Positions 16,673 through 25,590 of a stretch of DNA of 64,000 nucleotides are shown here, one piece after another. Where the stretch lies: positions 1 to 64,000 of the forward strand of contig JAUYGY010000051.1 in NCBI GenBank assembly GCA_030690315.1, given 5' to 3'. How positions within the stretch are numbered: position 1 is the first letter of the stretch; every line of letters begins with the position of its first letter. The translations under genes were made by a program, and so were the position numbers. The notes beneath the pieces are model-generated. The model saw only the letters and a list, made by a program, of their open reading frames with translations, searched no databases and was not told the DNA's origin. The DNA is from Aequorivita sp. (GTDB taxonomy: Bacteria; Bacteroidota; Bacteroidia; Flavobacteriales; Flavobacteriaceae).

Positions 16673-16680
16673 TAAATTTG
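16673..16680 (+). promoter_or_regulatory. -7 promoter box for the CAL67264-type gene
   Basis: TAAATTTG is an exact TAnnTTTG match, 38 bases before the ATG at 16719. The nearest TTTG is only 10 bases upstream, so the -33 element is unclear. The preceding gap (16488-16660) holds only repeated words such as AAAGTTCAAAGTTT. Confidence 0.45.
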
Positions 16681-16718
16681 GGGCTTAAAAAATAAAATCA
16701 ACCAAACAGAAATAGATT

Positions 16719-16901
16719 ATGGGAATGAATAAAAATACGATACTGGCTTGGGCCACTTTTATAATGATTGTAGTGGGTGTGGTGCTAATAGGTATGGGCG
16801 CTTTTCGTTACGACGATGTTGCTGGCTGGGGCTTTGCAGCGGTAGGTATTGGTTTCTTTGCCATTGCTTGGGTTTTTAACGCTTTAAAAGGAAGGGTTTG
16901 A
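16719..16901 (+). CDS. CAL67264-family mini membrane protein
   Basis: Just 60 residues with two membrane helices (about 8-26 and 36-54) around a short loop FRYDDVAGWG. The whole sequence fits the small CAL67264 family seen across Flavobacteriaceae, including the opening MNKNTILAWATFI after a short extension. No function is known. The box at 16673-16680 suggests its own promoter. The ettA gene follows 61 bases later on the same strand, after a leader of CCAATAA-type words, so they may be co-transcribed. Confidence 0.8.
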   Translation: MGMNKNTILAWATFIMIVVGVVLIGMGAFRYDDVAGWGFAAVGIGFFAIAWVFNALKGRV

Positions 16902-16962
16902 TTTCAGCAACCAATAATCCAATAACCAATCAACCAATAATTTATTAACCAGTAACAAAAAA

Positions 16963-18654
16963 ATGAGCGACGATAAAAAAGTAATTTTCTCTATGTCTGG
17001 GCTTACCAAAGCCTATCAAAATTCCCAGACACCAGTACTTAAAAATATATATTTAAGTTTCTTCTACGGTGCCAAAATTGGCATCCTCGGTCTCAACGGA
17101 AGTGGTAAATCCACTTTATTGCGAATTATTGCTGGCGATGAAAAAAACTATCAAGGCGATGTGGTTTTCGCGCCAGGTTATACCGTGGGCTATTTGGAAC
17201 AAGAACCGAAATTGGACGAATCCAAAACCGTACTCGAGGTAGTAAAGGAAGGCGTGCAGGAGGTAGTTGATATTCTTGATGAATACAACAAAATAAACGA
17301 TATGTTCGGCTTGCCAGAGGTTTATGAAAATCCAGCAAAAATGGACGAACTGATGGAAAAACAGGCAAAACTTCAGGATAAAATTGACGCCACAAATGCT
17401 TGGGAACTCGACACAAAACTGGAAATTGCGATGGACGCGTTGCGCACACCGGAACCCGATAAACTAATCAGTGTTCTTTCCGGCGGCGAAAAACGCCGCG
17501 TTGCCCTTTGCCGACTTCTGCTAAAAGAACCCGACGTGCTTTTGCTTGATGAGCCAACAAACCATTTGGATGCCGAAAGCGTGCATTGGTTGGAGCATCA
17601 CCTTTCAGAATATAAAGGAACTGTAATAGCCGTAACCCACGATAGATATTTTCTTGACAATGTTGCTGGTTGGATTTTGGAATTGGACAGGGGGGAAGGT
17701 ATTCCATGGAAAGGAAATTATTCTTCTTGGTTGGATCAAAAATCAAAACGATTGGCGCAGGAATCAAAACAAGCCGGGAAACGTCAAAAAACCTTGGAAC
17801 GTGAGTTGGAATGGGTTCGACAAGGTGCGAAAGGCCGTCAAACAAAACAAAAAGCACGTTTGCAGAATTACGACAAACTTTTAAGCCAAGATCAAAAACA
17901 ACTGGACGAAAAATTGGAAATTTATATTCCAAATGGGCCAAGATTGGGTACAAATGTTATTGAAGCCAAAGGCGTTGCAAAAGCGTTTGGCGATAAATTG
18001 CTTTACGATGATTTAAACTTCAAACTTCCGCAAGCGGGAATCGTTGGAATTATTGGACCGAACGGCGCTGGTAAGACCACGATTTTCAAAATGATTATGG
18101 GGGAAGAAGTGCCAGACAAAGGCACTTTTGAAGTAGGCGAAACCGCAAAAATCGCTTATGTGGACCAAGCCCATTCAAACATTAATCTAGACAAAACCAT
18201 TTGGGAAAACTTCAGCGATAGCCAGGAATTGATTATGATGGGCGGCAAGCAAGTAAATTCCCGCGCTTATTTAAGCCGTTTTAATTTCAGCGGCAGCGAA
18301 CAAAACAAAAAAGTTTCGATGCTTTCCGGTGGGGAACGAAACAGGCTCCATTTGGCAATGACTCTAAAAGAAGAAGGCAACGTGCTTTTACTGGATGAGC
18401 CAACGAACGATTTGGACGTAAATACGCTTCGTGCTTTGGAAGAAGGTTTGGAAAACTTCGCAGGTTGCGCCGTTATTATAAGTCACGACCGTTGGTTTTT
18501 GGATAGAGTTTGTACGCATATCCTTTCTTTTGAAGGGAATAGCGAAGTGTATTATTTTGAAGGTGGTTTCAGCGAATACGAAGAAAACAAAAAGAAACGT
18601 TTGGGTGGCGATTTAATGCCGAAACGAATTAAATACAAAAAATTGATACGCTAA
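16963..18654 (+). CDS. ettA: Energy-dependent translational throttle protein EttA (ABC-F)
   Basis: ABC-F ATPase that binds the ribosomal E site and gates the first elongation steps by ATP level. It has 563 residues with two ATP-binding cassettes: Walker A GLNGSGKST near 43-51, signature LSGGEKRR from 172, Walker B LLLDEPTNHLD near 190; then GPNGAGKTT near 365, LSGGERNR from 454 and LLLDEPTNDLD. Between them lies the charged linker (RQGAKGRQTKQKARLQNYDKL). No membrane segments. The full-length match and the arm within the first domain favour EttA over Uup or antibiotic-resistance ABC-F proteins. A small lipoprotein gene follows after 4 bases. Confidence 0.93.
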   Translation: MSDDKKVIFSMSGLTKAYQNSQTPVLKNIYLSFFYGAKIGILGLNGSGKSTLLRIIAGDEKNYQGDVVFAPGYTVGYLEQEPKLDESKTVLEVVKEGVQEVVDILDEYNKINDMFGLPEVYENPAKMDELMEKQAKLQDKIDATNAWELDTKLEIAMDALRTPEPDKLISVLSGGEKRRVALCRLLLKEPDVLLLDEPTNHLDAESVHWLEHHLSEYKGTVIAVTHDRYFLDNVAGWILELDRGEGIPWKGNYSSWLDQKSKRLAQESKQAGKRQKTLERELEWVRQGAKGRQTKQKARLQNYDKLLSQDQKQLDEKLEIYIPNGPRLGTNVIEAKGVAKAFGDKLLYDDLNFKLPQAGIVGIIGPNGAGKTTIFKMIMGEEVPDKGTFEVGETAKIAYVDQAHSNINLDKTIWENFSDSQELIMMGGKQVNSRAYLSRFNFSGSEQNKKVSMLSGGERNRLHLAMTLKEEGNVLLLDEPTNDLDVNTLRALEEGLENFAGCAVIISHDRWFLDRVCTHILSFEGNSEVYYFEGGFSEYEENKKKRLGGDLMPKRIKYKKLIR

Positions 18655-18658
18655 GATT

Positions 18659-19102
18659 ATGTGGAAAAACATCATTATAATTGGATTGCTAATAACCATT
18701 TTTTCTTGCGGAAGTAAAAAAACTGCAGTGGAAAATTCCGAAAATTCCAAAGAAGTTGTTGTGGGGAAAATTAATACTGTTTCCTATAAAAGTTTGGGCA
18801 ATGGAGTTGCTTCCATTTCGCTTCAGCTTTTTGAAAATGACACTTTCAAATTTGATTTAAAAAGCATTCCACAGCCTGGCGAAAATGAAAAGCCCGTAAA
18901 GATTTCTGAAAAGGGCACCTATATTACAGAAGGAAATTGGAAAATATTAAACTTTAATAATCCAAAATTTTCGCTTGCTGCAATTTTTGACAAACAGTAT
19001 TCAAATGCTTCAGACTTTCAAGTAATTGACAACGAGAAGGTGAAAATAAATACGGCTAAAAATGCTCTGCCAATTTGGGGTGTGGTTTGTGAGAAGCAAT
19101 AG
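18659..19102 (+). CDS. Hypothetical lipoprotein
   Basis: 147 residues. The signal ends in a lipobox, ITIFSC, with the lipid-carrying Cys at 17. The mature part is predicted beta-rich (VASISLQLFENDTFKFDL), with segments reminiscent of the small NlpE/META-type lipoproteins that carry lines like GTYITEGNWKIL, but I cannot place it in a family. It starts four bases after ettA stops, so the two are likely one transcript that ends at the terminator at 19121. Confidence 0.65.
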   Translation: MWKNIIIIGLLITIFSCGSKKTAVENSENSKEVVVGKINTVSYKSLGNGVASISLQLFENDTFKFDLKSIPQPGENEKPVKISEKGTYITEGNWKILNFNNPKFSLAAIFDKQYSNASDFQVIDNEKVKINTAKNALPIWGVVCEKQ

Positions 19103-19120
19103 AAAAGAATATAACATAAA

Positions 19121-19151
19121 AAATCCCGATTCAAAAGTTGAATCGGGATTT
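19121..19151. terminator. Strong bidirectional terminator
   Basis: A perfect 14-bp stem, AAATCCCGATTCAA (19121-19134) with TTGAATCGGGATTT (19138-19151), with a 3-base loop and T-rich continuation. It separates the lipoprotein gene (plus) from the BNR gene (minus) and can stop transcription from both sides. Confidence 0.93.
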
Positions 19152-19171
19152 TTGTTTTTAATGCTTTTGGG

Positions 19172-21727
19172 CTATTTATTAATCACAAGTTTCTTTGTGA
19201 CAGATTGTTTTCCACTATTCACCTTCACTAAATAAATACCTGCAGCAATTCCTTCGGTTTTTACTGTGATGGTTTTATTTGTTCCGAAATTCCCTTTGAA
19301 CAAATCCTTTATCTTTTTCCCCGAAATATCAAAAAGTTGAACATTCCCTTCGGAGGAAAGGTTTTGCGAAATTGTAAATTCTGAAGTTGCTGGATTTGGA
19401 AATATTTTGATGGAGTTTTCAGTCAAACTATTATCGTCAACATTTAAAATATCACTCACATCATAACTGTGCATCGCTCTTCCGAAAGTCCCAGCAAAAA
19501 GCGTTTGCGTTGGTTCGTGGAATTTTAAATCCATCACTACCGTAAGCGGAAGATTGTTCCCTAAAATAGTCCAATTGGCGCCATCGTCTTTTGAATACCA
19601 AACGTTTAAGTCTGTGGCAACAAAAAGTATGTTTTCTGCAGGATAAACAATAATATCGTTCACTGGAATGTTTGGCAAGTTTGAAGAAATATCGGTCCAA
19701 TTCTGCCCGCCGTCCGTAGTTTTGAAAACGTGCGGCGTATAATCCAAATATTTAAAACCGGAAACGGTAACGTAAGCAGTCAAGTCATTATCCGGTACCA
19801 TTGCGATTGACGTAATGTATTGATCAGGAAGACCGGCGCTTACGTCCGTCCAAGTAGTTCCACCATCAAAAGTTACGTTTACGTTTCCGTCATCGCTTCC
19901 CGTATAAATCACATCGAGATTGTTGAATGAAGAAGCAATTGCGGTAAGCGTTCCAAATGCCAAAGAACCACTTGGGTGAAGCCCATCGGTCAAATCGGGA
20001 CTAATTACCGACCAAAAAGTAGCTTTATTTGAAGTATATAATCTATTGGTGCCGTAATACAATATTTCGTGGTCAAAAGGCGAAATAATTACCGGTGTAT
20101 TCCAGTTGTTTCTATCGCTTCCACTAATTCCACTGGTGGCACCGGTAAATGAATTTCCACCATTTGTACTGCGCCCGAGGTTTCCGTATTGTGATTCTAC
20201 ATATATATAATTATTATCCACAGGATCTACATTCACATGAAAACCGTCTCCGCCCCAAATAGAGTTCCAATCGCTTGCGCCCCCCGTAATGGTTCTGATT
20301 GTGTTGTTATCTTGCGTTCCGCCGTAAAGTCTTTCCGGCTGGGTTTTATCAACTTCAATATTGTAAAATTGGGTTATTGGAAGATTTAAAAACTTCGTCC
20401 AACTACTACCGCCATTATTTGAAATATAAGCACCGCCGTCGTTTCCGGAGAGCATAAAATTGCTGTTTGTGCGTGAAAAATCCAACGCATGATGATCAAC
20501 ATGCATTCCCGGCAAGGTCTGCCACGAAGCGCCACTGTTGGTTGATTTGGCAATATCGAACCCCACAATATACACTTCCGAGGAATTGATAGGGTTAACG
20601 CGAACATTGCCAAAGTACCAACCGAAATTTGCGTCAATTCCGCTGAGTGCTCCCGCGGGAGTTACAAGCGTCCAATTATTTCCATTGTCCGTGGATTTGT
20701 ACAATCCGTTGAATTCATTTGTAATTTCATTTGTTGTGAAACGCGCATAAACAGTTGCAGGGTCTGATTCTGAAACAGCGATACCAATGCGTCCTGTTTG
20801 TGCATTTGGAGCAGGAAGTCCGTTGGCCGAGCCAAGTTCGGTCCAAGTTGTGCCACCATCCAAAGAGCGATGGATTGCAGAAGTTACCCCGCCATAATCG
20901 CGCTGCCAAGGTTTGCGGGTGCGTTCCCACATTGCAGCATAAATGATGTTTGTATTTGCTACATTCATTGCCACATCTATTGCAGCTGTAGAGTCGGTTA
21001 CAAAGAGTACCTGTTCCCAATTTGTACCTCCATTAGTTGTTCTGTAAATTCCCCTTTCAACGTTTTTACCATATAATTCGCCAGTAGCAGCGGCAAAAAC
21101 GCGATCCGGATTTGTGGGATCCACCACAATGCGGCCAATGTGATTGCTTTCTGGTAGGCCTACATTTGTCCAAGTATCGCCACCATTGTCGCTTCTGTAG
21201 ATCCCGTCGCCAAAATAGGCACCGTCTGTGGCACTTCCGTTTGCTTCGCCAGTTCCCGCATAAATTCGTTGGGAATTTGATGGGGCAATAGCAATATCGC
21301 CAATGGAGGGCTTGGTTACTTCATCAAAAATGGGAATCCAGTTTGCCCCAGCGTCATAACTTCTAAAAATTCCTCCAGTTGCTGTTGCTACATAAAGATG
21401 GTCGTCGTTATCAGGTGAAATTGCAACGTCTGTAACACGGCCGCCAGTATTTAATGGGCCAACAAATGTCCACTCGCCAGCCATTTCAGGAGATCTGTTT
21501 GCAAGGATTTGTTTGGATTGAAGAACAGCTTCTTTGTAAGCTTCTTTATTGATGTAATTGTTTGGATATGCGCGTTGATTGTACATCCACTCTGCCGGAT
21601 ATTCCATTTTTCCGGTTTCTTTTTCTTCGGAATTTTTTTCCGAATTGTTTTTACAGCTCGATAAAAGAAGCGCTGAAAGAAATGTTAATGCAATTATATT
21701 TATAGGGAGTTTGTAATTTTTCATCAA
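19172..21727 (-). CDS. BNR/sortilin-type beta-propeller lipoprotein with T9SS sorting tail
   Basis: 851 residues. The N-terminus has a signal with lipobox LLLSSC (Cys25). From about 60 to 760 it is made of repeated BNR/VPS10-like blades, each with the Asp-box-like S-x-D-x-G-x-T/N-W pattern (SYDAGANW, SDNGGDTW, SLDGGTTW, STDNGNNW, SKDDGANW), like sialidase and xyloglucanase propellers, but with no visible hydrolase catalytic domain. The last 75 residues are a type A T9SS tail (IKIFPNPATSEFTIS...GIYLVKVNSG). Having both a lipobox and a T9SS tail is unusual. It is probably a surface-exposed binding protein. M2 could equally be the start. Confidence 0.82.
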   Translation of the reverse strand: MMKNYKLPINIIALTFLSALLLSSCKNNSEKNSEEKETGKMEYPAEWMYNQRAYPNNYINKEAYKEAVLQSKQILANRSPEMAGEWTFVGPLNTGGRVTDVAISPDNDDHLYVATATGGIFRSYDAGANWIPIFDEVTKPSIGDIAIAPSNSQRIYAGTGEANGSATDGAYFGDGIYRSDNGGDTWTNVGLPESNHIGRIVVDPTNPDRVFAAATGELYGKNVERGIYRTTNGGTNWEQVLFVTDSTAAIDVAMNVANTNIIYAAMWERTRKPWQRDYGGVTSAIHRSLDGGTTWTELGSANGLPAPNAQTGRIGIAVSESDPATVYARFTTNEITNEFNGLYKSTDNGNNWTLVTPAGALSGIDANFGWYFGNVRVNPINSSEVYIVGFDIAKSTNSGASWQTLPGMHVDHHALDFSRTNSNFMLSGNDGGAYISNNGGSSWTKFLNLPITQFYNIEVDKTQPERLYGGTQDNNTIRTITGGASDWNSIWGGDGFHVNVDPVDNNYIYVESQYGNLGRSTNGGNSFTGATSGISGSDRNNWNTPVIISPFDHEILYYGTNRLYTSNKATFWSVISPDLTDGLHPSGSLAFGTLTAIASSFNNLDVIYTGSDDGNVNVTFDGGTTWTDVSAGLPDQYITSIAMVPDNDLTAYVTVSGFKYLDYTPHVFKTTDGGQNWTDISSNLPNIPVNDIIVYPAENILFVATDLNVWYSKDDGANWTILGNNLPLTVVMDLKFHEPTQTLFAGTFGRAMHSYDVSDILNVDDNSLTENSIKIFPNPATSEFTISQNLSSEGNVQLFDISGKKIKDLFKGNFGTNKTITVKTEGIAAGIYLVKVNSGKQSVTKKLVINK

Positions 21728-21793
21728 TATAGATTTAGCATTTTAGGTTTTTAAATAATGGATATTGTAATTCGCTGATTGTAAATATCGTAA

Positions 21794-22594
21794 TTATTTT
21801 TTTGGATACCAATCCAACTGTGTAACCTTAATATCAGAGCTTTCGGCTTCAACCAAAGATTTAAATTTTGCAACATCGCTCAACCCTTCCGTGCCGCGAT
21901 AATGATAGGGATAAACCGCTTTCGGTTTAAAAGCCAAAACCGCTTCGGCAGCTTTCTCCACCGTCATTGTATAGGGAAGATTCATACAAACAAAGGCAAT
22001 GTCAATATTTTTGAGATTGCGCATTTCAGGAATATCCTCGGTATCCCCGGAAATATAAATACGTTTTCCGTTGCGTTCCAGAACATACCCATTACCTCTG
22101 CCTTTTTCGTGAAATTTCAACGCTTCGGGACGAAGGTTGTACATGGGGATTGCTTCAATTGTCATTTCAAAATCGTTGATTAAATCGCCATTGTTTATAA
22201 CCTGCGTTTTGTTTTGAAGATTTTCAGGTAGTTTTTCAAATACTGCTGTTGGTGAAAATAAAATGGTCTTTTCAACAGCAATGGCTTCAAGTGTTGGGAC
22301 GTCCAAATGGTCGCCGTGGATATCCGTAATTAAAACCATATCTGGTTCCGAAAACGTTGAAAATACCTCTTTCCCACCAACTGGATCAACATAAATAATA
22401 GTGCCATCCCAGTTCAGAACCATACTTGCGTGTTCTACGGGATTAATTGTGAAACCATTTTCATCAGCGGCTTCACCCCCGTCAATTTCTTCCAAAGGCA
22501 TATCTATTATTGCTTTGGGCTCGGTTTTTTCTGAATTGTTTTTACAAGCTGTAAATGCAATTGCCAAAAACAAAATATGGGCTAGATTTTTCAT
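21794..22594 (-). CDS. MBL-fold metallo-hydrolase lipoprotein (UlaG-like)
   Basis: 266 residues from ATG 22594 (MKNLAHILFLAIAFTAC), which puts the lipobox Cys at 17; a longer start would spoil the signal. The mature domain is a UlaG-like metallo-beta-lactamase fold: ITDIHGDHLD supplies the HxxDH metal ligands (one His of the usual HxHxDH is replaced by Asp-Ile), followed by YISGDTEDIPE and YPYHYRGTEG. It is a lipid-anchored relative of the cytoplasmic hydrolase at 7415. The substrate is unknown. Same strand as hutG behind it, 63 bases apart. Confidence 0.78.
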   Translation of the reverse strand: MKNLAHILFLAIAFTACKNNSEKTEPKAIIDMPLEEIDGGEAADENGFTINPVEHASMVLNWDGTIIYVDPVGGKEVFSTFSEPDMVLITDIHGDHLDVPTLEAIAVEKTILFSPTAVFEKLPENLQNKTQVINNGDLINDFEMTIEAIPMYNLRPEALKFHEKGRGNGYVLERNGKRIYISGDTEDIPEMRNLKNIDIAFVCMNLPYTMTVEKAAEAVLAFKPKAVYPYHYRGTEGLSDVAKFKSLVEAESSDIKVTQLDWYPKK

Positions 22595-22657
22595 AAAAAA
22601 ATTTTTTCGCAATGAAGATACTAAGAAAGAAGCATTTAGAGAGTGACTTTGGGAAAA

Positions 22658-23659
22658 TTAAGAAATTATATCGCTCACCAAATATGCAATCGCTTTGCCC
22701 ACCTGGTTGGGGAAAAGACCTGTGGATGGAGCTCCTTCGCAAATATGCAGATACTTGGCGTTATGGTTTTGTGAAAAAAAGGAAACAAAATTTCGAGCTT
22801 CGGTGAGTGTAAATCCGCTGGGAGAAATGGCGCTACTACCCATCATTTCAATTGCGTCCATATCCAACTCAATGCCGAAGTTTTCATTGCAGCAGAATTT
22901 TTCTGCTTCTTTTAAAGCTTTGGAAAAAGATTGTTTTCGCTTTATTGAAATATCTTCAAAAAGACTGAATTTTATTCTTTCGGAATTTTTTTCCATTGAA
23001 TTAAAAACAGCTTCGGAAGTATAATTTCTATGTAATCCGAAGATGAAGTATTTACTCAAAAAACCATTTTCAAAAGCATACGAAAAACCGTTGCCGCTAT
23101 GCCTGTGTTCCAATGAACGGAAATCTGTATGCGCGTCAAAATTGATACAGTTTATGGATGAATTCAGTGCATCCGAAGTTCCTTTCAAATTTCCAAAACT
23201 ATTGTTATGGCCACCGCCGATGATGATTGGAAACTTTTCTGCTGCTACAATTGTTTTTATAACTTCGGAAACTTTATGGTCAATTTGGGTAACAAGCTCG
23301 CCAAGTTTTTCGGTGTAATGGTTTTCTTCTTTTAAAATGCTTTTTGCCTGCTTCATTTGCGTGTCGCAATCAATTTCGCCCAAAAGAATTACGTCTTCAG
23401 CATTGGTTAAATGAGTATGTTGAATGTTCAAAAGACTTCCCAAAGCAGCTTCCCAAGCTTTTAAAGTTCCGGGATTTCCGTAATTGGCACGAACGCCAAT
23501 ATCTTCAGGAATTCCCAAAAGCACATATTTTGCAGTATGGTTTTTTAAATCTTCGAGCGATTCCACAAAACCTACTTTTTCGCCGAACTTAGTTTCGCCT
23601 TCTCTTTGTTTTATAAAAGAAGCAACATCTTTTTCTGAATAAATTTTTAAAAATCCCAT
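22658..23659 (-). CDS. hutG: Formimidoylglutamase (HutG), arginase superfamily
   Basis: Cleaves N-formimidoyl-glutamate to glutamate and formamide, the last step of one histidine-degradation route. 333 residues with the ureohydrolase manganese motifs: GGGHNNSFG near residue 148, FDAHTDFR near 173 and ELDMDAIEMM near 265. The ATG at 23659 overlaps the hutI stop (TAATG), so the pair is translationally coupled. HutH and HutU are not in this window, so the pathway must be completed elsewhere. Confidence 0.88.
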   Translation of the reverse strand: MGFLKIYSEKDVASFIKQREGETKFGEKVGFVESLEDLKNHTAKYVLLGIPEDIGVRANYGNPGTLKAWEAALGSLLNIQHTHLTNAEDVILLGEIDCDTQMKQAKSILKEENHYTEKLGELVTQIDHKVSEVIKTIVAAEKFPIIIGGGHNNSFGNLKGTSDALNSSINCINFDAHTDFRSLEHRHSGNGFSYAFENGFLSKYFIFGLHRNYTSEAVFNSMEKNSERIKFSLFEDISIKRKQSFSKALKEAEKFCCNENFGIELDMDAIEMMGSSAISPSGFTLTEARNFVSFFSQNHNAKYLHICEGAPSTGLFPNQVGKAIAYLVSDIIS

Positions 23660-24894
23660 TACACTTCTGTCCCGTTAATAATTACTGCGTCAATCATATT
23701 ACTGCCAAAAGCGTATGGCAAATACCCGTAGGATGGAATTGGTTTTGTAATAATAAGGTTTGCCGTTTTCCCTTTGGTAATGCTGCCGTGGGTTTTGCTC
23801 AATCCCATTGCATACGCACCATTTATTGTTGCAGCATTAATTGCTTCTTCGGGCGTTAACCGCATTTTTATGCAGGCGGTGGCTACTACAAAATTCATAT
23901 TTCCGCTGGGTGTTGAACCCGGATTATAATCTGTGGCGAGCGCCAATGGCAACCCAGCATCAATTATTTTTCTACCGGGCGTATAGGGAATACTTAAAAA
24001 GTAGGAGCAGGAGGGAAGTGCCACGGGCATCGTTTCGCTGTTTTTCAACGCTTCCAAATCCTCATCAATTAAAACTTCCAAATGGTCAACGCTTAAGGCG
24101 TTGTGTTTTACGGCTGCTGCAATCCCGCCGATGCTGTTAAATTGGTTGACGTGTACCTTCGGAATAAGGTTGTATTTTTTTCCTTCGGATAGAATCCGTT
24201 CCATATCAGCCACTGAAAAATAACCTTCCTCACAGAAAACATCTATGAATTCGGCGAGTTTTTCTTTGGCAATCTTTGGAAGCATTTCGTTGCAGAGCAA
24301 ATCGAGGTAACCGTCTTTGTTGTTTTTATATTCCGCGGGGATTGCGTGTGCGCCCAAAAATGTAGTTTTAATGGTAATAGGATATTCTTCCGAAAGTTTT
24401 TTGGCAACGCGGAGCATTTTCAGTTCGGCTTCCGTTGTAAGTCCGTAACCGCTTTTTATTTCGATCGCGCCCGTGCCAAGCTGCATAATTTCTTCCAAAC
24501 GAACGGCAGATTGATGGTATAAATCTTCCTCCGAAGTTTGTTGCAGTTTCTTTGCACTGTTCACGATTCCTCCACCATTTTCAGCGATTTCTTGATAGCT
24601 GAGTCCGTTAATTCTGTCAACAAATTCCTGTTCGCGGTTGCCCGCATAAACTAAATGGCTATGGCTATCACACCAAGCAGGAAGCACAATCTTGCCGTGG
24701 CAATCAATAGTTTTAAACCCTTGGTGTGGGCCCATTTTATCCATCGTTCCATAATCTTCAATTATTCCGTGGTTTATAAAAACCCAGGCGTTTTTAAGCG
24801 TGGGGAGTTCTTTCATTTCCATTCCGCTCAATTTTATTGGGGCGGTTTCCCGAACCTGTAAGAGTTCTTTTATGTTTATCAGCAAAAGTTTCAT
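23659..24894 (-). CDS. hutI: Imidazolonepropionase (HutI)
   Basis: Hydrolyses 4-imidazolone-5-propionate to N-formimidoyl-glutamate in histidine degradation. 411 residues, amidohydrolase fold, with the metal motif HSHLVYAGNRE near residue 78, the histidine in HVNQFNSIGG near 248, VDHLEV, and ATDYNPGSTPSGNM near 320, all diagnostic of HutI. It starts on the last base of the upstream secreted-protein gene (TAATG) and hands over to hutG in the same way. The three therefore form a tightly coupled operon read leftward. Confidence 0.93.
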   Translation of the reverse strand: MKLLLINIKELLQVRETAPIKLSGMEMKELPTLKNAWVFINHGIIEDYGTMDKMGPHQGFKTIDCHGKIVLPAWCDSHSHLVYAGNREQEFVDRINGLSYQEIAENGGGIVNSAKKLQQTSEEDLYHQSAVRLEEIMQLGTGAIEIKSGYGLTTEAELKMLRVAKKLSEEYPITIKTTFLGAHAIPAEYKNNKDGYLDLLCNEMLPKIAKEKLAEFIDVFCEEGYFSVADMERILSEGKKYNLIPKVHVNQFNSIGGIAAAVKHNALSVDHLEVLIDEDLEALKNSETMPVALPSCSYFLSIPYTPGRKIIDAGLPLALATDYNPGSTPSGNMNFVVATACIKMRLTPEEAINAATINGAYAMGLSKTHGSITKGKTANLIITKPIPSYGYLPYAFGSNMIDAVIINGTEV

Positions 24895-25496
24895 TAGCGT
24901 ATTTCTATTTCTGAAATTAATGTATCCCCAAAATATAATTTTCCGGTGGTCAATTCATTTGGAACCACAAAATATACATCGAGCACATTTTTATCTATGT
25001 TATTGGGCCGAAAATAAATAGTATGATTAATAGGTTTTCGGTTTGTTCCAAAATTGAGGGTAATAGGGCAATCTTTATATCCTTCAAAAGAATAATCACC
25101 AAAAGTATTTGGTACTGAAGGGTCATAATCTGCAAAAATAGCCTTCTCGGAATCATTATTAGTTAACATTTGAAAACCACTTGTTTGAAAAAAAGTTGCA
25201 AATAGCACCTCTGAAACACTAAAACGAGCATCAAATTTATCGCTCAAAAGAGAAAGTTTGTTTGGGTCAAAAATAGTTTGATCGCCGTCCCGCGATTTCA
25301 CTTTTAGGCGTACTTGCACCCTTTTATCATCTTTTCCTGAAAGAATGTTATATGAACCCGCAAATTGAACTGAAAGCACCCCTATTTTTCGGGCTTTTAC
25401 CATTTCTATTGAAAGATTGGTTCCTGGAATTTCAACTTGACTATACACAGCAAAGGGAAACACGCAAAGGAGCAACACAACAAGTATTTTTTTCAT
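24894..25496 (-). CDS. Secreted protein of unknown function, coupled to hutI
   Basis: 200 residues from ATG 25496 (MKKILVVLLLCVFPFAVYSQ), giving a clean signal peptide cleaved after residue 19 or 20. The mature part is predicted mostly beta-strand with no motif I recognise (GSYNILSGKDDKRVQVRLKV; NHTIYFRPNNIDKNVLDVYF). It is the first gene of the hutI-hutG run and shares one base with hutI. Nothing ties it to histidine breakdown except this coupling. It has no lipobox and no T9SS tail, so it is expected in the periplasm or outer membrane space. Confidence 0.65.
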   Translation of the reverse strand: MKKILVVLLLCVFPFAVYSQVEIPGTNLSIEMVKARKIGVLSVQFAGSYNILSGKDDKRVQVRLKVKSRDGDQTIFDPNKLSLLSDKFDARFSVSEVLFATFFQTSGFQMLTNNDSEKAIFADYDPSVPNTFGDYSFEGYKDCPITLNFGTNRKPINHTIYFRPNNIDKNVLDVYFVVPNELTTGKLYFGDTLISEIEIR

Positions 25497-25590
25497 TTTA
25501 TAAAGATAGAAAAAAAGAAGAGGTAGCGAAGTCAAAAACTCCTTCGTCTTAAATATAATTTATACCTTAGTCCTTCGAAAAATATATATT

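Noticed and set aside
16497..16688. Possible 63-residue gene between the carboxylase and the mini membrane protein
   Set aside because: It covers the repeated AAAGTTC words and runs into the -7 box at 16673; no signal peptide or motif.
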